A DNA stretch of 64,000 nucleotides. Source: Mactromeris polynyma. Taxonomy: Eukaryota; Mollusca; Bivalvia; Venerida; Mactridae. The notes beneath the pieces are model-generated. The model made no database searches and had not been told where the DNA came from. It worked only from the letters and a program-made list of their open reading frames with translations. The stretch covers positions 1,550,001 to 1,614,000 of the forward strand of contig JASFXZ010000053.1 of NCBI GenBank assembly GCA_032209605.1, given 5' to 3'. Position numbers and translations under genes: made by a program. Positions 11,601 through 23,600 of the stretch are shown here, in pieces; the stretch's first letter is position 1; every line of letters begins with the position of its first letter.

Positions 11601-14600
11601 CACACTTGATGTCTGCTTCCTGGCTATCAACCAGTACTCGAGACGAATTTAGGGATTGTGGAGTTCGTGATCAAACCCTCATCGCGGGGCTCGAACTTAC
11701 AACTTTCTGATCAGGAGTCAGACGCTCCAACCCTCGACCACTGCGCCTCCATTTCATATTTACATTACAGTACAGAGCTAGGTCCTTACACATAGAGTTC
11801 ACTTGAAATCCAGTCAGTATTTTAGAAAAAATGGTCTGATTAAAAGTGATTCGATAATAAGTCCAGTGATGTGATCATATAACCATTCAACAATCAGAAA
11901 GTATTGATGCTATCTGTTTCAAATATGCTTGTTACTAATCCGTTCTATGTATTTTGGTTACACAGGATAAAATGTTCAAGAGTTTTACTTACTATTTAAG
12001 AATAACAAACCTGTTATGAAATCAAACACGTGTGTATCAATTAGATCGGGTATAAAACGCTGATATATATATTTAGAACCATCCGTTTGATTTTTACAAT
12101 AGTCGTCGTTTTCTTCCCAAGCCGCTTTGCGAAATTTGCTGTATGACCTGTAAAAATGTAACAAAATTCAACAAGGAATAAGCATCTCAGTCAATGTAAC
12201 ATGGTGTAAGAAATTGTTTACTAAGAGTCACACAATAACTCAGTCAGTGTAACATGGTGTAAGAAATTGTTTACTAAGAGTCACACAATAACTCAGTCAG
12301 TGTAACATGGTGTAAGAAATTGTTTACTAAGAGTCACACAATAACTCAGTCAGTGTAACATGGTGTAAGAAATTGTTTACTAAGAGTCACACAATAACTC
12401 AGTCAGTGTAACATGGTGTAAGAAATTGTTTACTAAGAGTCACGCATTAACTCAGTCAGTGTAACATGTTGTATAGAATTGTTTATGTAGAGCTACACAT
12501 TAACTCAGTCAGTGTAACATGTTGTATATAATTGTTTATGTAGAGCTACACATTAACTCAGTCAGTGTAACATGTTGTATATAATTGTTTATGTAGAGCT
12601 ACACATTAACTCAGTCAGTGTAACATGTTGTATATAATTGTTTATGTAGAGCTACACGTTAACTCAGTCAGTGTAACATGGTGTATAGAATTGTTTATGT
12701 AGAGTCACACAATAACTCAGTGTAACATGTTGTATATAATTGTTTATGTAGAGCTACACATTAACTCAGTCAGTGTAACATGTTGTATATAATTGTTTAT
12801 GTAGAGCTACACATTAACTCAGTCAGTGTAACATGTTGTATATAATTGTTTATGTAGAGCTACACGTTAACTCAGTCAGTGTAACATGGTGTATAGAATT
12901 GTTTATGTAGAGCTACACATTAACTCAGTCAGTGTAACATGTTGTATATAATTGTTTATGTAGAGCTACACATTAACTCAGTCAGTGTAACATGTTGTAT
13001 ATAATTGTTTATGTAGAGCTACACATTAACTCAGTCAGTGTAACATGTTGTATATAATTGTTTATGTAGAGCTACACATTAACTCAGTCAGTGTAACATG
13101 TTGTATATAATTGTTTATGTAGAGCTACACATTAACTCAGTCAGTGTAACATGTTGTATATAATTGTTTATGTAGAGCTACACATTAACTCAGTCAGTGT
13201 AACATGTTGTATATAATTGTTTATGTAGGGTCACACAATAACTCAGTCAGTGCTACATGATGTATGAAATTGTTTATGTAGAGCCACACAATCACTCAGT
13301 CAGTGTAACACGTTGTATGAAATTGTTTATGTAGAGCCACACAATCACTCAGTCAGTGTAACACGTTGTATATAATTGTTTATGTAGAGCCACACAATCA
13401 CTCAGTCAGTGTAACACGTTGTATGAAATTGTTTATGTGGAGTCACACATTAACTCAGTCAGTGTAACACGTTGTATGAAATTGTTTATGTAGAGTCACA
13501 CAATAACTCAGTCAGTGTAACACGTTGTATGAAATTGTTTATATAGAGTCACACAATAACTCAGTCAGTGTAACACGTTGTAGGAAATTGTTTATGTAGA
13601 GCCACACAATAACTCAGTCAGTGTTACATGTTGTAGGAAATTGTTTATGTAGAGTCACACAATAACTCAGTCAGTGTAACACGTTGTAGGAAATTGTTTA
13701 TGTAGAGCCACACAATAACTCAGTCAGTGTAACATGTTGTATGAAATTGTTTATATAGAGTCACACAATAACTCAGTCAGTGGAACATGTTGTAGGAAAT
13801 TGTTTATGTAGAGTCAAACAATCACTCAGTCAGTGGAACATGTTGTAGGAAATTGTTTATATAGAGTCACACAATAACTCAGTCAGTGTTACATGTTGTA
13901 GGAAATTGTTTATGTAGAGTCACACAATAACTCAGTCAGTGTAACATGTTGTAGATAATTGTTTATGTAGAGTCACACAATAACTCAGTCAGTGTAACAT
14001 GTTGTAGATAATTGTTTATGTAGAGTCACATAATAACTCAGTCAGTGTAACATGTTGTAGATAATTGTGTATGTAGAGTCACACAATAACTCAGTCAGTG
14101 TAACATGTTGTAGATAATTGTTTATGTAGAGTCACATAATCACTCAGTCAGTGTAACATGTTGTATATAATTGTTTATGTAGAGTCACACAATAACTCAG
14201 TCAGTGTAACATGTTGTAGATAATTGTTTATGTAGAGCCACACAATAACTCAGTCATTGTTACATGTTTCAGACTTAAAATAAGTGTAGGGAATTGTGAA
14301 AATTACGTGCATGTCTTACACTAGTATGTATTAAAGAAAGATTAAGTTGTTACAGGGAAAGCTACATACACAAAACAATGCCTCCCCACTAAGACCTAAG
14401 GGAAACAATTACAACCTAAGAAACATTCAGGATTAAGGATTGAGGAGGTACAAGGGCAAACATGAATGCCAATGGGGATGCAAGGAATCGTCTGGTTGCA
14501 TGCCTATTTAAAAACAACCAAGGAAAATTTAAGGGGTCAACAAGGGGAAAAGGGATTGAATGGATGGAATACATAACAGCCAGGGGCGTAGCTAGCCTTC

Positions 14601-17600
14601 TATTCATGTGGATTCATAATTGTGCTAGGGGGTCCGAGGGCATGGCTCCCGACATTTTTTGAAAACAATGGTGCAATCTGGTGCATTTTGTCAGAATCAT
14701 GTGGATTCAGCCGCATTGTCGCGTATAGGCAGAATAAGACCACCCTTGGGACCCTTGAAAACTGGTCTTATTATTAAGGTGGTCTTCCTGAGGTTGAATA
14801 AAGAACAAAATAGTGAAAATGAACTTGAAAAGTGTGTTCCTAATTTTGAGGTGGTCTTTAAGTGAGGTTTTACTGTACACACCTCCTATATGGACTTTTC
14901 CAACGTTTTCTTTCGGCTTCCGGGTCTTCGGGTAACCACGCCATCAATGACCCTTCAATCATATCAACTTCACCACAAAATGAATGTCGACTATCACAGT
15001 AGTATTTGCATTCACCAAAAAAACAAAGATTTCCAACTGAAACCAAAAAAAAATTGAGATAATAACGACCATAATTTATGATCAAGTATGGCTGTGTGTT
15101 CATTTCATTATTGCTACCGGGCCCCTTGAAACTCATCTGCCAGGAAAATAATTGCGCATACTACAAGGATATCAGTTGACCTAAACAGTTTTTAAACAAG
15201 AGATGTTTGTAAAATATTATGTCCCCTGTGACCTTGACCTTTGACCCCAAAATCAATAGGGTTCCTCTGCTACCCAAGGTGAATGTGTGGACCAATTTCG
15301 CGGATGATAGGTCAAGGGGTTCTTGAGTTATTGATCAGAAACGAAAAGGTTACGGACAGGAGGATGTCTTGACTGACAGACCGACGGACATACCGACCAA
15401 CTGACATGTGCAAACTAAAATGCCTTCTCTTCTTCGAAGGGGGGGGGGGGGGGCATAATAATGATAACTATTAGTCTAATCATGACAATGATTTCACCAT
15501 TTTTGCTTGATAAACAAGTATTGTACATGAAATTAAGGGTAAACCTAGTGTCCTGCACAGTACATTATTATCAACCAAAAATCTTAAAGATGTATCTGGC
15601 TAATCTGAAAATAAAATGTTTGAATTGGCTTCATCCGGTTGTAAAATTCGCTAAAACAACTCTAATAAGAATCATTGCAATGTATAAGTGTTTGAACATA
15701 CTTGTAAAATAGTTTTTTTTTAATTTATGACATACAAACATCTTTCTTCAACAAATACGGATCATTACATTATGAGTTCATTCTATGTTAGTGCATGTTT
15801 ATTGATGATTCAACTAATGTATTTTTCATGTTTGTTTAGGCAAACAAGTAAACAAAGAAAATGAGCATACTGTTACTTTAAGCATGGTGATGTGCTTGCT
15901 GAAATGAGCATACTGTTACTTTAAGCATGGTGATGTGCTTGCTGAAATGAGCATACTGTTACTTTAAGCATGGTGATGTGCTTGCTGAAATGAGCATACT
16001 GTTACTTTAAGCATGGTGATGTGCTTGCTGAAATGAGCATACTGTTACTTTAAGCATGGTGATGTGCTTGCTGAAATGAGCATACTGTTACTTTAAGCAT
16101 GGTGATGTGCTTGCTGAAATGAGCATCACATTCAAATTCACAATCTATACTGCTTACAAATATTGGTTCCGGTATATAGTGCTGTTTTATTAACCTAGAA
16201 GGCATGAATGCATTACCTGGACTATTGCTTTTCAAAAATAGTTCTATTGAAATATCTGTGTTGTCCATAAGCTTGATGGACGAAAAGAAGCGGTTGTGTT
16301 TTGATAGAAAAGTAAACCAAACAGCATTTATAGTTTTATGCACTAGAGCGTTTATAGTACCTAAATTGAAATGGACATTGACATTGGTCCTAAAAGTTCA
16401 TACACCTGTTCATGGTCAATCTAACAACACTACTATACAATGAAAATGATGTTTTATCACTAATTAAAGCAAAGCTCTCAAACACATCATTTCAAAGATG
16501 AATACAGTAAAACCTCAATAATTCGACCACAATTGGGACCCTTGAAAACTAATCTTAATATTGAGGTGGCCTTAATATCGAGGTTGAATAAAGAGCACAA
16601 CAGTGAATATGGACTTGAAAATTGTGGTATTAATCTTGAGTTGGTCTTATTATTGAGGTGGTCGTTAAGTGAGGTTTTACTGTATATTGTTATATGTTTT
16701 CTTACTTGGTGAGACGTAGAATGTGCTTCTCAGGGCTTTCTCAGCTAAACCGAATATTTCACTCGTCATATTAACAAGTCTTCCAGTGACAGGGGGAACT
16801 CTATAAAATCCAAGTATCCTAAAAACAATGTATACAAACATGTTTGTAAAGCTATTTCACATTCCAGAAATGATAGGCAACACATTATTTCAACAGACAG
16901 ATGGTTGTAATTTTACAAAAGCATATCCCCCCCCTCCTCCAAACAAGAAAACACTGTAACAGTTGAGATCACAGTATTGACATGAGTGAAACTTTGTCCT
17001 GGAAATTGCCTCATGGTAAAAAGGTAAAGAAGCTTAGCAAGGATCCCATGTATTGCTTAGTTCACCTTGGACTTCCCCAGATGACCAACCAAGGAGTCAT
17101 AGTTAGGTATGTCATCTTAAATTATTATGGAGTGCATTTGCACCAAGCCATTTCACATACATGCATTGCTATGGTTTTAGAAGACTGTGTGAATAAGTTT
17201 TGGGATAGATGAATGGACAGACAAGGGGCCTAAACCAGTTACTATAATAAAGTTTACTTCACAAAGGAGGCAGACACTGTCATTGATGTCTCTAGTTTAA
17301 ACTTATTTATTTTACATCAATTGTGAAACAAGTTCTTACAACTTATGCTAATCGATCTTGATGACTGCTTCCTGGCTACCAACCAGTACTGTACCAAATT
17401 TAGGGATTGTGAAGTTCATGATCAAACCCTGCTTATTGCCAGGCTCAACCTCATGACCTTCGGATCAGGAGTCAGGCGCTCCACTGATGTCCTCAGATGG
17501 CAATAATGAAAACACTTACCATGTAAATAGTATTAAACATACAATTTCATTATTCATATAAAAACATCGAGAATTGAAGCAAGGGTAATTTTCGAACAAT

Positions 17601-20600
17601 GAGCGATAGCTGAAACACTATAGCATGTTTCAATAAGATGTAACTATAGCAATACATTTTAATATCACATATGAGCGCTGCTGTACGATTTCCGACCTCT
17701 TCTTTAAGTTATGTCATTTCCAGAAAAATATCACATGTGGTGTCACCAGTTGTACTGACAGTAAGCAATATTTGCCCCATATGGCAATATGAAAACGAAG
17801 TGACCATATGGAGTAAATTAGTGTTTCCTGCTTGAAAATAGTGACATCACACGTTGCGTTTTCTTGAAATGACGTCACTTGTAACAGAAGAGGTTGTAAA
17901 TCCCATAGCAGCGCTCATATATTGATGGTATACCTGTCCAAATGGAATGAAGCAATTTCTGCATTGTGTCGTTCATAATCATTAAAGTAATAATGGTTGG
18001 GTAACGTTTCATGATCTCTACCCCATCTGAAATATATAATAACAATTTATACAGTGTCTAACCAATCGTAAATATACATATACAGGATATTGCATGAGTG
18101 GCCATACTTTACAAAATATATTAACCAAGTTTTCTGAAAAAGAGATTCATAAAGAAATTAATATATAACATGAAATGTTCCACTGGACACAAGTGCCCCC
18201 ACATATTCAATCAAAGGGTGATAAGACCCATAACTCCATTTACTGTTGGTTGAGAGAGATGGGAAAACCCCTGATGCAAAACTTCTCATGCAGATATACA
18301 TTCCTAAAAAGTTTGAAGACTGTAGGAGCTTCATGGTATGGACTGACAGACACACAAGGGTAAATTGAAGTGTCCATTAAGAGTTGTGAGAAGCACAGCA
18401 ATGTAAGGGTGAGTATTAAAGCAAATATATCGAGGGCTCAACGCGACAATGTCGTAACTCCTATTAATTTATATAGGAGTTACGACAGTGTTGCATTGAG
18501 CCCTCGATATTAGAGTTACAAAATGCACTGACAGTGGTAATGGAATCTTTAGAAAACAATGACATCATTTTGATCTATTAAACTCATAGTTGACAAATAC
18601 ATTCCTGTATATTTTCATAATATGATGTGAAGTATAAGAAGTATAAAATATGTTTTACAGAAATAATAATAATGTTCTATTAAATGTAATGTGTGACTAT
18701 ATTATAGTAAACTACTGTGAAGGGGGTAAATTTGTAACGTGAAAATGTTTGCAAATTTCTTGATTTTCACAAAAATATTGGCAAAAATCATTTGCCTCTT
18801 TCACAGAAGTACATTTCTTCATACGTACCGTAACTATTAAATGTAACAGAACTCATTTCACTGATTTGCAAAAAATATCAGTACTTGTAACGTCTGAAAT
18901 CGCCAATTAGTTACTCAGAAAAATATCCACTTACACAATATAACTACATCCTCGGTATCCAGGCTATTCATACCATTTATGATACCCTGGGCAAATGTAT
19001 TCGTAAAATTCGTAATGCATGAAAATTCATTAGTATTCCTTGACCAATGAAATGGACAATAACAAAATAGAAGGAATCTCCATTGTGAAGAGCTATCAGC
19101 AAATTTGACAAAATGGCAGCCAAACATGATTTGAAAGCCGCAATCTCATTGTATCACTCAGAACCATGTTTTCATCCGTAACTCCTCGGCAATTTACGTA
19201 CCGCATGAGGTGTGTGTCATGCAGCCAATCAAGCGGCTGGATTTCATTGCCTTAATTATTCACGAGTACACAATTTTTACAGTCAGTTTGCCGAGGGTAT
19301 CATATATGTTATGAATAGCCTGTGTACCAAGGATGCATAACTATGATATGTGCCCGAAGTATTACCTCATAGGTTTGAATACAGCCTTCGTTCCTTTGTT
19401 CATCGTAATCAGAAGTTTTAATTCTGTGCCTCTATCCATCATTGCTACAACATAAACATATGGTGTAAGTACAGAAAGTTCACAATACAAGGGGTGGCAC
19501 AATATACAGGTATCACAGTATATTGCAATACACAGTTAAATTGTATTGTACCTCGATATTAAATGGAGCTGAATAAAAATGTTCAAGTATGATTTTTATT
19601 TGCCATCATAGCTTAGGTTGATGAAATAATGTATTGTGGTATTGATGGCATGATTATCGAAAAATAAAAAAATCGTCGCTAGACATCTGACATGGCGACA
19701 ATCGATTATGAACTACAATAATCATATTATTGTGTACACGATGTCTATTGGTCACTATATTCCAAAACGTGTTTCAATTGGCTGTACACCTCACAATCTG
19801 TTTACAACAATTCACGGAAGAAACAAGGTTGAGTTGTTTAGTCTCAAAAATACTAAAATGTTATCTTTTGAAATATGGCATATGTGATGATATACATGTA
19901 CAACAAAATATGCTTATAGCATTGTAAATAGTATTTATACTTACTGACAGTTTTAATTGTATCCGTTGCCATATCATGCAGAAGGCCTTCAATCCAAGGA
20001 TCCTCAGGATTGTACAATACAGTATGACGAATGTTCTGGTGAAATCTCTTATAGTTACTAGTTTCTCTACGTCTGCAATATATGAAGGTGTGTTCAGTAT
20101 GACAATGGCTATAATAGCCTGACATGTTTCTCTACGTCTGCAATATATGAAGGTGTGTTCAGTATGACAATGGCTATAATAGCCCGACATGTTTCTCTAC
20201 GTCTGCAATATATGAAGGTGTGTTCAGTATGACAATGGCGATGATAGCCCGACATGTTTCTCTACGTCTGCAATATATGAAGGTGTGTTCAGTATGACAA
20301 TGGCTATAATAGCCCGACATGTTTCTCTACGTCTGCAATATATGAAGGTGTGTTCACTATGACAATGGCTATAATAGCCCGACATGTTTCTCTACGTCTG
20401 CAATATATGAAGGTGTGTTCAGTATGACAATGGCTATAATAGCCCGACATGTTTCTCTACGTCTGCAATATATGAAGGTGTGTTCAGTATGACAATGGCG
20501 ATGATAGCCCGACATGTTTCTCTACGTCTGCAATATATGAAGGTGTGTTCAGTATGACAATGGCTATAATAGCCCGACATGTTTCTCTACGTCTGCAATA

Positions 20601-23600
20601 TATGAAGGTGTGTTCAGTATGACAATGGCTATAATAGCCCGACATGTTTCTCTACGTCTGCAATATATGAAGGTGTGTTCACTATGACAATGGCTATAAT
20701 AGCCCGACATGTTTCTCTACGTCTGCAATATATGAAGGTGTGTTCAGTATGACAATGGCTATAATAGCCCGACATGTTTCTCTACGTCTGCAATATATGA
20801 AGGTGTGTTCAGTATGACAATGGCGATGATAGCCCGACATGTTTCTCTACGTCTGCAATATATGAAGGTGTGTTCAGTATGACAATGGCTATAATAGCCC
20901 GACATGTTTCTCTACGTCTGCAATATATGAAGGTGTGTTCAGTATGACAATGGCGATGATAGCCCGACATGTTTCTCTACGTCTGCAATATATGAAGGTG
21001 TGTTCAGTATGACAATGGCTATAATAGCCCGACATGTTTCTCTACGTCTGCAATATATGAAGGTGTGTTCACTATGACAATGGCTATAATAGCCCGACAT
21101 GTTTCTCTACGTCTGCAATATATGAAGGTGTGTTCAGTATGACAATGGCTATAATAGCCCAACATGTTTCTCTACGTCTGCAATATATGAAGGTGTGTTC
21201 AGTATGACAATGGCTATAATAGCCCGACATGTTTCTCTATGTCTGCAATATATGAAGGTGTGTTCAGTATGACAATGGCTATAATAGCCCGACATGTTTC
21301 TCTATGTCTGCAATATATGAAGGTGTGTTCAGTATGACAATGGCTATAATAGCCCGACATGTTTCTCTACGTCTGCAATATATGAAGGTGTGTTCACTAT
21401 GACAATGGCTATAATAGCCCAACATGTTTCTCTACGTCTGCAATATATGAAGGTGTGTTCAGTATGACAATGGCTATAATAGCCCAACATGTTTCTCTAC
21501 GTCTGCAATATATGAAGGTGTGTTCAGTATGACAATGGCTATAATAGCCCGACATGTTTCTCTATGTCTGCAATATATGAAGGTGTGTTCAGTATGACAA
21601 TGGCTATAATAGCCCGACATGTTTCTCTACGTCTGCAATATATGAAGGTGTGTTCAGTATGACAATGGCTATAATAGCCCGACATGTTTCTCTATGTCTG
21701 CAATATATGAAGGTGTGTTCAGTATGACAATGGCTATAATAGCCCGACAATAATGTTGATCTAAATCACATGCAATGGCATTGGTTATAATACAGTTAAG
21801 ATATTTGGCTTGTCATCCATGAATAAATAATGTAAAAGCATAACTTAGCTTTGCATCAAAGTTAAAGCATATTTTATCGTAAACACTCAAATAATGGATA
21901 AATTGGCTGACCACCACCTAAGGCTAACATTTTTTTTATTAAGGGGTTTAAGGGAAAAATTTGAGTCGGGGGGGGGGGGAATACAAATAAAAGTCCTACC
22001 GGTAATTTCCTACTGTCGTTAAAAAAAAAATCATTATAAAAGTGAGAAAACAACTACAGGGAAGGTCACTTTACACAAACATGGATTCCCAACACAGATC
22101 CTTAAGGCATAAAATATGATATAGACAATGGGAAGGTTCATATTAACAGGGCATCCCTAAACAAATGGGGAACAGAAATTATAACTGGATGTGTCCATAG
22201 GATGGATGCCCTTACAACGGGCTTTTCAGTAGAATGCAAATTCTTTGTTTGTAAAGGTCAAATAATGTTGATGCAGTTTTTATAAGAAAAAACATTTTTT
22301 AAGTACAAAGAGGGCCATAACTCGATCATGACATTGGAATATTGTAAATAAATCAAACTGAATCTGTATTTTATTATCCTAAATGTATGTGCCAAATATG
22401 AATCGAATCCATCCATACCTTCAAGAGTTATTGATCAGAAACCAATTTGTTTAAGTCAAAGAAGGGCTATAACTCCCTCACAAAGAAGCGGATTGTAATG
22501 GAAATCAAACTTGACCTGTATATTAGTATCCTGTATGTATGTGCTGTATATGAATCGAATCCACCCATCCTTTCTGGAGTTATTGATTGGAAACCAATTT
22601 TTAATTCGAAAAAGGGCCATAACTCCCTAAAAAATATGTGAATTGTGACCAATTTCGAACTTTACTGTATTTTATTATTCTATATGTATGTGCCCATTAT
22701 GAATTGAATCCACACAATTTTTGCATGGACGGACAGAAGTACGGACAGAGGTAGCACATTCGAAGAATGTTGAAGGGGCATAAAAATAGGAATAAGTATG
22801 GATAGAGCTCAGGGGAAACAGAAATTACAATTCTAAATAGTCTAGGTTAAAACATTTATAGGATATCAAGGTGAGTATTAGATAAACAGTTAGCAATATA
22901 AGGAGGAAAACTTCTGAAATGTTAAACACTTACTGGATTTTTTATTGTATTTATCCTGTTATCCTGGCAAATTACAATTAGGCCTGAGTTTTTATATTTT
23001 TTGTTTTACAGGAATTTTCTCAAAAATGAGCTCCATGAGTAGGGAATAAAAATAAAAATGAGAATAGAGAGCATCGGAAAAAAAAAAAAAATGGACATTT
23101 TTAAAAAAAAAATCTTTGAAGAACATTTTCGTTCTTGTGAAAAAAACTTTAGGCTTAGTTGCGCTAATTTTATTTTCTATTGGAGGTAGACGGAACGGGC
23201 GGCGGAAGAAATAAAAAAAAGTTAAGAATTTGAATTTTATTTTTTTTGGGTTTTGCAATATTTAGGTATGCACTCCCGTAAAACGAAAATTATAAAAACT
23301 CTGGCCTTATTAACAATCAATTTCATAGCAGAGCACGTATATCAATATAATTATTATATAGTATGATTAAATCAAAATAAAAAGAAGCTTCATCATGCAT
23401 ACATATATTTAAGATCTATGTATTAAACACATGTCTGAATATACAAGGAAGCCTAGCGGCCGAGCATCAAACTCCTGATCCGGAGGTGGGGAGTTTGAAT
23501 CTTGCCAGGTGGTCATTTCTTTTTTCAGCATCAAGATGAAATTATGAATTTTAAAATCATGAACTTTATCATTTCAGATTTTGGATGAAAGCATCACCCT

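Noticed and set aside
16050..16343. 97-codon minus frame in gene A intron 7
   Set aside because: Part runs through the 43-bp minisatellite. The rest resembles relic repeat sequence without a recognisable domain, so it is not called as a gene.
19853..20190. Minus-strand 90- and 109-codon frames as genes
   Set aside because: They are exon 4 of gene A running into intron on one side and into the 65-bp array on the other.
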